Positions 33,060-48,000 of a stretch of DNA of 64,000 nt are shown piece after piece. Numbering within the stretch: position 1 is the first letter of the stretch; the number at the start of each line of letters is the position of its first letter. The stretch is from contig OZ024931.1 of the NCBI GenBank assembly GCA_964017235.1, positions 94,335,721 to 94,399,720 on the forward strand. Direction: 5' to 3'. The translations under genes and the position numbers were made by a program. The DNA comes from Sabellastarte sp. h YS-2021 (Eukaryota > Annelida > Polychaeta > Sabellida > Sabellidae). A model generated the notes under the pieces. That model was not told where the DNA came from. It did no database searches and saw only the letters and a list, made by a program, of their open reading frames with translations.

Positions 33060-36000
33060 GCAAGTCCACAGATTTCTGCTGTTGTTTTTGTTGTCTCTAG
33101 GTTTTCACATCTTTTTGCTCAAAAACTTTTCACTCTATACAGTAGTTCAGCAGAAGTGGTTAGATAGTTTGTTTCAGATTATTTGTGTCTTATCTAGTAA
33201 ATTTGAATAAAAAAGACCTAAGGTCAGCCATTCAAGTTTTGTGGCATGGTGAAACTGTTAAAACTACAGGCTATTCATCACTGCATATTATGATGAATAT
33301 GATATTTTGAACTCTTTATGATAAAATTACCTGTTTGTGATATATTTTTAGCTGCGAGATCTTCTTGATGGCATAGAATATTTTCAACAGCATGTTGGAA
33401 TACGTCAGGGTAGGTATCAAATCAGGTCTAATCTCTAACTGAAAAGCGTATGGGTAGCTATAATAATCAATTGACAGTACATCCTGTGAATAGAACACTT
33501 TGTTCTGGGTCTGGTTTTCTTGCCCCTGCCATCAGATAATGTTCTGACTATAATATCTCCTTTGGTATGATTTTTGACATTTATCTTATTTGGCCATAGG
33601 AATCAATTTGACCTTTGTCAAGGTTACATGACCCCATAAGCTATATATATTACTTTTCTGTTACACTCCTTGCTATCAAGTTTTCTCAAATTATATAAGA
33701 TGGCTCTGTTGAATTTGGCATTTTTATGTTGTTGAGTTATTGATTAGAGAACAAACTCCACACAAAAATATAAATAATAACTATCACCTGCAAAGGGTAT
33801 CAAATAGATTTTTAAATGCTGGACCTGTTCAGAATTTCAACCCTTTGTTCTTCAAGTATTACTGTTTTAACAAACAAATATTGCAAATGTTTAAATGTTT
33901 GGCACATTTTACTTATTTAGACACATTTCTGATAAAATATTAGCTGTTTTATGGATGTGCTGTCTCTATAAGGGCCTTTGTCCAACCTGTGCAAACTGGC
34001 AAATAGCTAAGCTTTCTGGATGCCCAAAAACTGTACAACTACAAAATGTAACTCCATGAAGTGAATTTGTAAAAGTTATAACCTGTCTGTACAAATTGGT
34101 GCTTGTACATCATATATGTATATATATTGCTAATGTAGTACCCTCAATTATCCGAACCTACTTGGAGACATACAATTGGGTAGGATAGGTGAAATGGAGT
34201 CACGCTCGACTGAAAACTGGGGTAGTGTGGGTAATAATCAGTGAATTTTAGGTTTTAGCAGAAAAATGGGGATGAGACATTATATCACAGAATAATTTGG
34301 TAACTAACCAGTTTTACTGAGTTTTCATTGCTCCCCTGTCATTTTAAAGCATTAACTACACTTTAAAGTAACTTTATTCAACATATATTATGCTTGCTTA
34401 AGTTGGATGTGTTCGGTTTGGTACATGCATTAAAGACGTTTAATTGTCGATAAACAACGTCATTCATTTTGTCAATTGAAAAACTCCGGGAGATTATAAA
34501 TTGTAAAACCCCAAGCAAACACAACTTTGGTGACTGGGTATATTCGGATGGTTATACATTGTTGACGTTTTTTTCTTTTAATACACGTCAGTCTGTGAAT
34601 CGACCTACTCCGGGAGATTATAAACTGCAAACCCAATTGAACATGCATTCACTGATTGGGGCATTATCAAAGAAGTTGTGTAGCAGGGCCACGTAAATGA
34701 ATTAAGCCCTCCCTATTGAAACAGTGGTGATAGAGATCAAAGAAGTTAGGCGTCCCTGTGGACAATGCATTTTATAAGGCACTTAACTAGAATTAATGGT
34801 TTCTGAGAATGTGGAAAATACTGTATTATTGCTCAGGCTAGACCGTACTTTAAAACTTCATGTAGGGAGACAAGGTTTCGGATCGGTTAATCCGGAGATT
34901 CGGATGATAGAGGTGCGGATTATCATGGTTCTACTGTATTTCCATATAATAACAAGGAGCACACCTTATTATTTCATCTACAGTTACATAATTTAACAAG
35001 TCATCATACACTGAAACCTTCTACAACACATATACTTTGTGACATTTGAGGACAGAGCGTATAAAACAGCACATAAATGTTAATATATTTAGTGAGTGGT
35101 CCAGCAGAGGCAGATCCAGAGTACCAGGTCATAGTTGATGCCAACAACATCATTGTGGAGGTTGACAATGAGATCAGTGAGTACTCATGTTTGCACTATT
35201 GTCCCTCCAATAAGCCATGTAAATTATCTATAAATGCCCACCGTTTTCAACAATTAGTTCAGTTACATTTGTTGGGAGGTGATGACCTTGATTTGACATT
35301 TGACCTTGCTGTAGTGACCTTGACCTTTAAAATTTTGTCTGGGCTATATCTTAGAAACTGTAAGATACAGAAAGTTGACACTCTGTAGCCTCATTGATTG
35401 GGGCACGTAGTTGTGTGACATAATGGTGTGACTTTGACGTAATGTTTCACTTTGGTCTCTGCCAGAATGTATTCTGCCACAATATTTGAGGCATATTTCT
35501 CTTATCACACAGCAGAGCCTTCAGTTAAGACATTTTACAGCTTAGTAACATTTACTTCACTAATTAATGCTGCCATCTTTCTGTTGAATTGACTTGTTTT
35601 GATACTTTATCTTTCCATATATATTTACTCTCCTGCATTATTTTCTCCTACACCTTTACATAACTTACACTGTCTATCTTGAAATTCTCCTGACCTTTAT
35701 ACTGTTTCACCTCTTCTGTGTATTATGGTGTTAAATGCTATTTCCCCGGGCAGTTGGGTACGGGGATCTCTGATGCTATTTTTACAAATAATGTCTTACT
35801 TAACCTGTAAGGCAAAGTCATTCTTTGTTCCTAGTGGTTCGCAGTCACCTCTTAAAAAGTCACTGATGATTAATAATTTCTTCAGCTCTTCATGTACCTT
35901 GTTGTGAACAATACAAATTGGTTATTTTCTTATGCCTGATACTTGTTTCCATTGTATCAAGTGTTATATTTTCAGATGTTATTCACAAGTATGTTCGAGA

Positions 36001-39000
36001 TGTTTACAACAAACGATTCCCAGAGCTAGAATCTCTGGTTCCTCTGCCTATAGAATACTTGAAAACAGTGAAGGTATGACTTATTTTTTCAGAGAATTCG
36101 TGAAATAGTTAGAACATATATGTTTATCAAAAATAATCTTGAACCCGAGGCTTTTGTTACAGGTACTCTAACTAAATTTCAAAGGTCACTTATAACTCGA
36201 TTGCGTATTGGTGTTCTTCCTCCTGTTGAAACAGGTCATTATTACTGTACCTCACTAGAAAATTGTGTCTGCCAAATTTGTAATGATAACTTAGTTGAAG
36301 ACGAGTTTCACTCTGTATGCAAGTGTATGGCATATTCAGACATTAGATTGAAATATTTCCCACGTTTTAACAAACTTTTTAAGAAATATGAAATGAATGT
36401 ATATAAACAGTTTTGTAATATAATTAAACCGGGAAATATAATTTGCTGGCAAATTCTATGAGTTATGGCAAACCAGGAAAACTATACTGTATTGTTCTCT
36501 TTTTTGCTATTTTCTGACCACTGTAGATAAACCTCTCCTACATCCCATCGTATGTGCACATATGTCCTGGTTACAGAGAAAAATTGGCTCATTTGCAAGG
36601 GACAATAATCACCTCTGTGGGTTCGAGTCCCACAAGTGGCAATTCTGAGGACCTGTCCCAATATGACCCTGGCTGTTGAATGGGACGTAAAACCCCAACT
36701 TTGACTTTGACTTTGCAAGGGACAATAAAGCTATACATACGATTTTATAATAGAATATCAAGGTTACAGAGACCCCTCAATTAAAATTAGCGTGCACATT
36801 ATTCTCTGCATGAATGCAGTATGGCTACACACACATCCATGCCACAAGGGAAATTTATGAGAGGCTTGGGCACGTGCGTTTTTACCCCACAGCCCTTAAG
36901 GGCTGTCGGAGTATTGTTTTCACCCATGGTGTCCGGATGGGCAGGCGGGCGGCAGGAAAAAGTTTGTCCAGGCTGTATCTCAGAAACCGTAAGGTGTAGG
37001 AAGTTGATACTTGGTAGGGACATTGGTTAGGATGTGTAGGTGTGCAATGTCATGGTCTGACCTTGATTTGACCTTTGACCTTGCCGTAGTGACCTTGAGT
37101 TTGAAAATCTTGTCCGGGCTATATCTCAGAAACTGTAAGGTGTAGGAAGTTGATACTTGGTAGGGACATTGGTTAGGGGGTGTAGGTGTGCAACGTCATG
37201 GTGTGACCTTGATTTGACCTTTGACCTTGCTGTAGTGACCTTAACCTATAAAATCTTGTCCGGGCTATATCTCGGAAACCGTAAGGTGTAGGAAGTTGAT
37301 ATTTGGTAGGGACGTTGGTTAGGGATGTAGGTGTGCAGCGTCATGGTCTGAACTTGATTTGACCTTGCTGTAGTGACCTTGACATATAAAATATTGTCCG
37401 GGCTATATCTTGGCAACTGTAAGGAGTAGGATGTTGATGCTTGGTAGGGATATTAGTTAGGGGGTATAGGTGTGCAACATCATGGTGTGACCTTGATTTG
37501 ACCTTTTACCTTGCCGTAGTGACCTTGACCTATAAAATCTTGTCCAGGCTATATCTCGGAAATCGTAAGGTGTAGGAAGTTGATACGTGGTAGGGACATT
37601 GGTTAGGGGGTGTAGGTGTGCAACATTATGGTCTGACCTTGGTTTGACCTTTGACCTTGCTGTAGTGACCTTGACCTATAAAATCTTGTCCGGGCTATAT
37701 CTCGGAAACTGTAAGGTGTAGGAAGTTGATACTTGGTAGGGACATTGGGCAAGAAGATTATTATGGGAGGAGACTTTAATATATATATGAATCCTGAATT
37801 AGATAAAAAAGGAGGAATCTGTGAAAATCAATCAGAATGTTCAGTAATATTACAAGACCTTGTTGATGAACTTAATCTTTGTGATATTTATCGGCTCCAA
37901 AATCCTGATAAACATAGATACACTTGGAGAAACAAAGGAAGAAATGGTTGGGTGCATTCTAGACTTGATATGTTTCTAGTATCCCAAGATTTACAATTTC
38001 AAAAAATAAAAGCATTAATCCACCCAAGTATAAAGTCTGATCACAGCTTGATTGAAATCAATTTTGTTATAAGCAAAGACTGGGAGAGAGGTAAAGGCTT
38101 TTATAAGTTCAATACCAGCTTGCTCAAAGATAAATTTTACATTGACATGATTAACAAGGAAATTACAGAGCTTGAAAATGAAAATAAAAGTACCCAAAAT
38201 AAAGCACTCTTTTGGGACTACTGTAAATGCAAGTTTAGGGGTTTGACTATATCCTATTCATCGTTTAAATCAAAACAGCAGAAAATGGTTGAGGCACAAT
38301 TATCAGCTGAGGTGGAAAGTTTAGAACAAGTCATAGGTGAAACTCCCTCACCTGACCTGTTAAACAGATATCAGGAAACAAAGCAATTGTTGGAAGAAAT
38401 TCATATTACAAAGGCTAAAGGTCACCTAACTAGGTCAAGAGCCCAAGATATTGAAGAAAATGAAAAATGTTCAAAATACTTTTTGTCAATCGAAAAAAGG
38501 AATTACAATTCTAAATGTATTAAGTGCCTAGAAACCCCGACTGGTAACATCACAGAGGAAATCGAAATCCTCAATGAAGAAAAACCTTTTTATCAGAATT
38601 TGTATAGCACCACCACTGCATCATCTGATAATTTGATTGAAACATCAACAAAAGAGCTCCTCTCTAACTTGCCAAAATTGTCTGAAATTGATAGAGCATT
38701 ATGCGACCAAGCAATTTCAATAGAAGAATGTTCCAAAGCTCTTCAGGGTCTCTCTAACAACAAATCACCAGGATGTGATGGTATACCGGTAGAGTTTTAT
38801 AAATTCTTCTGGTCAGAAATAAAGAACTTTGTATTTAATAGTTTTGTTTGGTCTTTGCAAAGTGGTGAATTATCTGATGATCAGAAAAGGGGGGTTATTA
38901 CCCTTGTTCCTAAAAAAGATAAAAATCTCTGTCAACTAAAAAATTGGAGACCAATTAGTCTTTAGAATGTTGACTATAAAATTTTAACAAAACTTTTTGC

Positions 39001-42000
39001 GTCTCGCTTACAAAAAATTCTCGGCAAAATTATAAAAAAAATATAAACCCAGATCAAGTGGGCTATATTAAGGGTAGGTTCATTGGGGAAGTTGTATGCA
39101 CCATAAGAGATTTGATTAATCTTAGTTCCAGCTCACAAAAACCTGGGCTACTAACTTTGCTAGACTTTGAAAAAGCTTTCGATTCTGTAAGCTGGTCGTT
39201 TTTATTGAAGTGTCTTAAAGCTTTTAATTTTGGCAACAACTTCATAGCAGCTGTTAAAATGCTATATAATAACATTGAAAGTTGAGTTACAAATAATGGA
39301 AAGGCTTCACAGTTTTTTAAATTATATCGTGGGATAAGGCAGGGATGCTGTTTGAGTGCACTTTTGTTTTTGCTAGTGGTAGAGGTAGTAGCAATTGATC
39401 TTCGATCAAATGAAAGCATAAAAGGTATTACTATAAACAATATTGAGTACAAAATCTGCCAGCTCGCTGATGATACTACCCTGTTTTCACAAGATGAACA
39501 GTCAGTGAAATTAGCATTTCACAGACTTGACTTATTTGGCCAATGTTCAGGCTTAAAACTTAATAAAAGCAAAACAGAAATTATTGCATTAGGGGGTCAT
39601 GGGGATAAACAAAAACTAAATCAAATAAAGAAAGGACCTTTTAAAGTCTTAGGTGTCTGGTTCTCAGAAAATGATGACTCTTATGAACTTAACTTGAAAC
39701 CTAAAATTGCTGAAATTGATAGAATAATGAAAACCTGGTCCAAGTTCTCAATTAGTATAAAGGAAAAATTGTGATTATTAAAACCCTAATACTGGGTCGA
39801 ATTATTAATATCTGTAGCATGGTCTATGTTCCACAACACTTCATTCTAAAAATCCATCAGATGCTTTTTAGGTTTTTATGGGGCAAGGACAAAAGACCGA
39901 AAGTTAGAAAGGACATAATAACAAATGACTACGAATTTGGAGGCATAAGAATGGTCAATTTTGAGAACACAATAACCTCACTAAAGGCCACTTGGATAAA
40001 GCGTATTTATCTGTCTGACTCGGTCAATTCTGAAAATAATTTTGTGAATAAATGGTGCCACCTAGCAAAAAAGATGTTACAGATACAAAACAAAGACTCA
40101 CTTTTACAAAAGACCAACATTCGCAAATATAGCAACGTACCCTTAAGTGATTTTTACCAACAGATTCTTAAATGTTGGCACGAAATATATACGGTTGTTC
40201 CCACTTCTTATACAGAAATGCTTCAGGAAAAGCTGTGCAACAATAGTCTAATCCAAGTTGGAGGTAAGCCTCTCAACAAGGAGTTTGACTCATTTACCAG
40301 AAAAGGAATACTCTGTATAAGTGACCTAGTTGAAAATAAAGTATTGATATCACGAGATCGTTTAAATGAAAAATTTGAATGTAACATTCCTATCATGCTT
40401 TATAATTCTTTGATTTCTTCAATACCTTCCACTGGAAAGAAGAAATCTCAAGAAACTACAAACCAATCATGTATGAAACCTACGATATTCCTCACTTAAA
40501 AAAAGATATGAAAATGATTACTGCAAAAGATATGTACGCTTTCCTTACTTACAAACGCAAATTTCCTATTTCTGTAAACAAATGGATAGAATACTACCCA
40601 TTTATGGAAAATTTTGAATGGTCTGTTCTGTTTAAACTCCCTAATATAATATGTTCGGAACCAAAAATGCAAAGTTTTCAATATAAAATTTTAAATAGGT
40701 TTATCACATGTAATTATAACCTTTACTTATGGAATGTTAGTACCTCTCAATACTGTGACGATTGCCAGAATGTTGATACTGTTGAACACTTCTTTTTTTA
40801 CTGTAACAGTGTAACTCCCTTTTGGGAGAAAGTAAGAGAGTTGATCCTGGAAGCCTTTCAAGTAAAAATTGATTTAACTGTGTTAGAAATTTTGTTGGGA
40901 ATCCCATGTGTTAAAGATAGTTTGTTGTGTCAAATTAATTTTGTAATCCTTTATTCTAAATGGTTTGTGTACACCTACAAAAGGCAGAGTATTTTGAATT
41001 TTAGTCATTTTAAAAATATCATGAAAAATAGAATTGAAGATGAAATTTATATTCTTAAAACTAAAAGCATTTCACCTGATGTGGATACTCTTCAGCATTG
41101 GGATAATCTACTGAGTTGCTGCAATAATGATACCTTATCTTAAATATGTATGCCACATTGTACTACTCTTTTAAATGCTTTAAAAGGTATCTATTTTCTG
41201 TTATCTGTTTTCACACACACACAAAGGCTCTGTAAAATTTCTTTTTTGTTCTTTCCTATTTCTGTATGAACTGTAAATTCAATAAAATGTTCCGGGCTAT
41301 ATCTCGGAAACTGTAAGGTGTAGGAAGTTGATGCTTCGTAGGGACATTGGTTAGGAGTTGTAGGTGTATAGCATCATGGTGTGACCTTTATTTGACCTTG
41401 CCATAGTGACCTTTAAAATCATGTTGCACCTTTGGGTCTGTCTTTTGATGCAGATTAAGCACTGTTAAAGACTTTTACTTTTACAACTTCCCATTGTAAC
41501 AGATGGAATTTCATCAAGTGAGCCACAGATTTTGCCACACATAAGCATTCATTGAATGTATTACCACTTCTGTATGCATGGTAATATTCAAAACATCCAA
41601 ACCATAATTCGGCCATGCCAAATGTAGATAAAGAGTGTCGTAATGTTTAGTTTACTGCATAATGCTGTCATCTTGTTATTGAATTGTCTTGTTTTAATAC
41701 TTCTTTACATGCATTATCTTTCACTTAGACATTATTTTCTCTATTTAAACATTGTTTGGACCTTTATATAACTGACAGTGCTCCAAAAGTATCCTGAACT
41801 TTGTACTGATACAGTACTTCTATATCTCATGGTATTAAAAATATTTCCGTAGGCTGTGGGGTATGGGCATCTCTGATGCTATTTTTCTTGCTAGTGTTGC
41901 AGGTGCTCCCTATTTACCTGCAGGGTTTGCATGTGCCATATAATACACTTACATGTACCGTGCATGTAAATAAACCCACTGTACAGCCTGTAGCTAGTCA

Positions 42001-45000
42001 AAGTCTGTTCTTGGATGTTCAAATAGTGACACTCTTGTTGGGAGAATTCAACTTGGCCACAAACAGGCCATGGCCGTATTTTTCAGCAATAATCGTAACA
42101 CACGTAGACACGTACGATGAACTGACAAAAGAGAAGCTTAAAATGTATTAAAATTTAAAAGTAACACATAAGCCCATTTTGGGCTGGGCATAACATTCAT
42201 TGTTTGTTTGTTGTTTCAATATATGTACACTGTATACATGTCACTATAATAAATAAAAATTTAAACAATAACGAAGCTAAAAATATGTAGGTGTCTTTTT
42301 TCTTTTAAGCAGTTATTTCTCCTGGAAGTCTCAAAATTGTTTAATTTGTAGCTTTAATAAAACAACTACTTAGTTAACTCTTGTGTACGCAACAATTCTT
42401 CAGATACCTTGGAGAAAATCAGCCCAACTTCCTGACATAAAAATAGTTTTATTCTACTCTCATTTACCTTCACAACTGTATGCATATCATATTTGTAGCT
42501 TCAATACTTCATTTGGTATGAATGTTTACTCTTTGTGTAATTTTAAGTTATTCTGGCTTACATCTGGATTACTGAAACATGTTTAAAAGACACTTATTAT
42601 TGTCCCAGGGGGATGTGAAACTAGCATGTAGGAAATTATGGCTAAGATTTTTTGGTGTGCTCAAATTAAACCTAGAGTCGCTTTCATTCAATGGCCAAAA
42701 GAGGAAATTGGTTTCATTTGTCTTTCAGTGTAGAGTTTTCCAATTTAAGTACAGCTTATTTCTGTAAGCGTAATTTTGCCTGTTACAGGAACTTGGGAAC
42801 AGCATAGACAACTCTAAGAACAATGAAGTTTTGCAGGATTTCCTAACTCCAGCAACCATAATGGTCGTCAGCGTGACAGCATCAACAACACAGGGGTAGG
42901 CAAGACTAATACTCGTCTTTCAGGCATAATTTCTGCTCAAGATATCCCTGGATTAATTTGGGATAGAACAACTCTCATCTCTTGTGTACACAGAACTGTT
43001 CACTGCCAGTATTCCATGGATTTGAGAAACTCAATAAATTATATAGAAAGTAACAAAAACATCAGATTTGTAGGTTTGTAGGTATGCCAGATAATGTGGT
43101 TCGAAGTTGTGGAAATATGGCTATAATTTTGGCACCTTTGCAATGATCTTGACTATGCACATAGGTTGGAAGCCTGTAACAGTAGGGTAATAACAATCTG
43201 AAAGAATATCCTGTTCTTTAATTTTTCCACATACTGGTTCTGCTCAGTATTCCTGATTTACATACCTGGTTTTACACAATATTCATGTATCACATTCCTG
43301 GTTTTACACAATATATTATTGTATCACATTCCTGGTTTTACACAACATTCATGTATCACATTCCTGGTTTTACACAATATATTATTGTATCACATTCCTG
43401 GTTTTACACAACATTCATGTATCACATTCCTGGTTTTACACAACATTCATGTATCACATTCCTGGTTTTACACAACATTCATGTATCACATTCCCGGTTT
43501 TACACAATATTCATGTATCACATTCCTGGTTTTACACAACATTCATGTATCACATTCCTGGTTTTACACAACATTCATGTATCACATTCCTGGTTTTACA
43601 CAACATTCATGTATCACATTCCCGGTTTTACACAATATTCATGTATCACATTCCCGGTTTTACACAATATTCATGTATCACATTCCCGGTTTTACACAAT
43701 ATTCATGTATCACATTCCTGGTTTTACTCAATTTTCCTGTGTTTTCTTGTTCTGACCAATATTCTTGTTCTAAATACCCGGTTAACACTACCTGGGTTAT
43801 CTTATCTTTGCATATTTTGTTGGTTTAAATTCTTGATTTGGCAATATTTGTTAAAATAAAGCGATGTTGCTTATTGGCACTTCAATCAGAGAAGATTAAT
43901 TTTTCAATCCTAGATATGAGGTCACTGTCTGCTTGTTACAATTTGTAACTGGTCAGAGTCCCAGTTAAAATGATGAAATTGATGCTTTTTTGACAGATCT
44001 GAGTTGACAACAGAAGAGCTAGAACGAGTAAATGAAGCGTGTGACATGGTATGTACAACTACACATTTATTTCATCTGAACTGGGACAAGTAGCATAATT
44101 TTATCACACCTGTACATGTAGACAGGATTGTTTAAACTTACTCATACAGCTGTATATCAAGTAGAGAAATTGCAGTGTGCAATTTTGCAAGATTTTCATA
44201 ATTTAAGAGAAAGTTATTCATAAATTGCATACAGATAAACCTTAACCCCTTGACAGCCACAGTAAAGATTCATCTGGGAGCCATGGTAATTTCAGATTTG
44301 TATCATTTTTTTGGCTACTAACTGTTCTGTGTGATCTTATACTTAATTTTCTCAAAATGTATAAACATAAAATAGATAGCTTTAGACAAAGAAAATAAAT
44401 ATTTTGACTGGTTTATAAAGCTTAATTATTTTAGGTGAAATACAATAGTAAATCAGAATTTAATGAAGATTATTCTTGAGTAATCTTAAACATTCTATTT
44501 TCAAAAATAAAAAAAATAAACAAAAGCATCAAAAGGTACAGAGAAACAAATAATATTAGTCTTCATAATAAATACATAACATCCATGTTTTGTGTGTAAA
44601 ATACAACAAACATTTTACATACACACTACAACTGGGCAGTAGCTTCTACACTGTAATATGATATCACAGAGTAATTTTGTGACATCACAATGCTTTAAAA
44701 TGTATGAGGAGACACCATCTAGGAATATTTTTACAATAGGTAGTGCAGAGGCCTTTCAAAAACATCATACAAAACGTCATGAAAACTGTTTTTGCTGGAC
44801 TAGATCTGAAACGTGGGTGTCCATGTAAAACAACACCAAGCCTGTGAACTTGTATTTTATTACATGCATATTCTGAAATCACATTGAATTTTATCAGAAT
44901 AGTGTGAAAAATTAGTTATAGCACTAAGTGTATAAACATAGCACCATATTAATGATATGATACAGTTAGAGGTGATTCGATAGCTGATTAATGGTAAAAC

Positions 45001-48000
45001 CTTTGAATTTCAATGTTTTAGGCTATTGACCTGATAAAGAACAAAACTCATATCCAAGCATATGTGGAGTCACGCATGGCTTTCATTGCCCCTAACCTGT
45101 CAATCATTGTCGGGGCATCCACAGCAGCTAAACTGATGGGTATGTAGTACAGTACTATTTCTTTTTAGTGTTAATTAATGTGGGTGTAATTATTGTAGAA
45201 ATAAGCAAAATGCCTTGACATAAATAAAGATTATCAAGCTTGTAATAGAGGTTTACTGAAATATTCACTCACTTCATGTTGTCATTGATGTAACCGGTTA
45301 ATGTTTGTAGCCCATACACAAGTTACTTTCCCATTTACTAATTGTCAAATGCATCTTCATATATATTTTGCACAATTTTGGTATGCAGTGTATCACAGTT
45401 TGCTGATGGCATATTCAATTATTTCATGTAGTAAATATATTTTCTTATATTTCACTTTTCGATTTATGGTGAGCAGAGCAAAATGATCAAAGTGAAGAGT
45501 GGAACTTGTAAGAGTAGGGATGGACAGACAATTGCCTTTTACCATTACTCTTCTATTTATGGTCCACATTTAGGAAACACAATATGTTTGGAACCTGCAT
45601 TAATTTCCATTATAGTAGGCTTTCTTTCCACTATCGAGGAGGTTATGTGATCATTAGATTCTGTTTGATGGTTACTTGCATATCTGTAATATTACAAAGA
45701 AGCTACTGCATAGATTTGCATGAATTTTAACAGTTGGTAGATCTTGATGTAACATAGAACTAATTTTACTTTGGAAATGAGCCACAACAAATTTTGGACC
45801 CTGGTTTTTAATGGGTATTTTATCAATACACCTATAAGCATTGGTGGAGCTTTTTGAGCCTTGTTGGAGGCTAATTGTTTGAAAATCATGAAGGTGCTCT
45901 AAATCTTGAAATATTGCAGCTAGTTTCATCAAATTTGCACAAAAGCTATATGGCTAGAAAAGCTAGCCTGATAATAATTTTGGCCTAGTTAAAAAAACAA
46001 AATGGCTGCCATATCGCATGTTTTATGTCAAATGGGGTTATCCTATTAAAAAGGCCTTATGCCTCCCCTAAAATTGCTCCTAGAGGTTTGGAATATGAAA
46101 ACAACTTGTAGGAAGTCATGGCCTGGGAATCTTTTCCAGGTGTTGAATTTGACCTTTGACCCCTGCTTCAAGGTTAAATGGGGTAATCACACTAAAACAT
46201 CCTTATTTCTCCCTTTTTATTGGTGCTGTGCCTTTAGAATGTAAAGATAGACCATGAAAAGTCCTGGCCTGCAAATATTTTGTCTGAGAAAAATTTTGGC
46301 CTTATTTTGAAAAACAAAATGGCTACCGTAGCCAATTATTTTAAAATCATTAAGATGCTCTAAAACTTGAAATATCGCAGCTAGGTTAATCAAATTTGCA
46401 CAAAAGATAAAAGGCTAGGAAAGTTAGCCTGATAGTAATTTGGCTTAGTTTCGAAAACAAAATGGCCGCCATATCACATGTTTAATGTTAAATGGGATTA
46501 TCCTTTTAAAAAGGCCTTATATCTCTCTTATCATTGCTACTAGGGGTTCCAAATGTGAAAACAACTTAAAGGAAGTCATGGCCTGAGACTATTCCAACTG
46601 CTGACTTTTACCTTTGACCCCTTTTTCAATGTCAAGTGGGGTTATCTTACTACAAAGGCCTTATATTTCCATAGTTCTCCATCATTACTGATTCTAAGGT
46701 TGGAGATAACTGCTGCGGCAGTGGCCTCTTTTTTTTTAAATGCATACCTTTTACATTATTCATTTTATTAAATAAAATGATTTTATGACTAATTGCTTGC
46801 AATGGCATATTGACTGAAATAAAAAATACTGTATCCCTGGAATTACTAAGTGAATTTTCTTCAACAGTTCTGCTATAATTTGTCTTTGACTATTTTATTG
46901 CATGAAAACGTATTACTTGCTTATGTGACCTGCCATTTTGTCAATGATACGGACACATTTCTGTGAAGTTCTGAATAAGAACCCCAGCGGGCACCTGCTC
47001 AAGTTTATACTTTGCTTGGAAGTTGCCATTCCTTTTTTGACCGATGTGAAGATTGGATCATGTTCTTTAAACTCTCATCATTGCAGACAGAGAGAAGAAA
47101 TGCTCTGTTTTTTCCTCAGATATGTTACCTTGTGACCACCATCAGGCTTGTTTGAGGTGTTAGAACAATCAAAAGGTAAAGATAAATGTGTGATTGGAAA
47201 AGAAACAGATTGCTCTATTTGTGAGGCTTTCTCGGAATCATCACATGTAAATCATCACATCTAGGATCAAATCCACCCCTGTTCTACGAACCTACTACTA
47301 GTAAGTCTGCATCTTTTCCTCCTACAGTGGATTTCTCTCTACAAGAATTACTGAAGTCAATGAGAAGCCAAATTACCTCATCCAAAAAGTTGGAGGAGTT
47401 CAAACGTTACGATAAGGCTCCAACTAGACATAGAGAGGTGGAGTGCCTAGTGCATTCTCCAAAAAAAACTTCAAAACAGATAGTAAGGAGCAGAATGTAG
47501 CTCTACCACCAGATCAAGATATTAAGAGTATGGTGAGACTATAGATACAGGAAAGCTTCAGGTACTACTATCAAAGACAAGTCAAACACTGAATCTCTAA
47601 CAAAATCAGTTTCTGCCCTTTGAGAGGGCTGACATCGTTTACTACACAACATCACCTCAAGAAACTCCTCTAAAGGCACCTATAAACCAGATTTGTATTT
47701 CAAAATTGTCAGAGTAAAGACTCTGGCTGCCTCCATTTCAGTACCTGCTAAACAACATTCAATCCAAGAGACTATCTGAAGAGAAAATGTTCAGATTTTG
47801 GGCCATGTGGTGTGGTTCAAGATGGCTCTGGAGGATTCAACAGGATCCAAGTTCTTTCTGATGACATTAAGAATGCTAATGACCTTGACTCTGTCAGAGA
47901 ACCTGCAGAAGTAATTGTTAAGCTCTCCCAGCTACAGTCATCGATCACCTCTTCATTGAAAATTGTTGTGGACACAGTCCTAAAGCAGAACAAGATAATG

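Noticed and set aside
34469..34696. 75-codon open frame
   Set aside because: It falls inside the TA-flanked pogo-like MITE and covers its internal repeat.
36560..36608. A-box-like TTGGCTCATTTGCAAGG suggesting a complete tRNA gene or SINE head
   Set aside because: It overlaps the 17-bp target duplication, so it is target DNA. No cloverleaf can be drawn.
43285..43859. Three long overlapping open frames (136-169 codons)
   Set aside because: They are produced by a stop-free 32-bp minisatellite inside PRPF31 intron 5.
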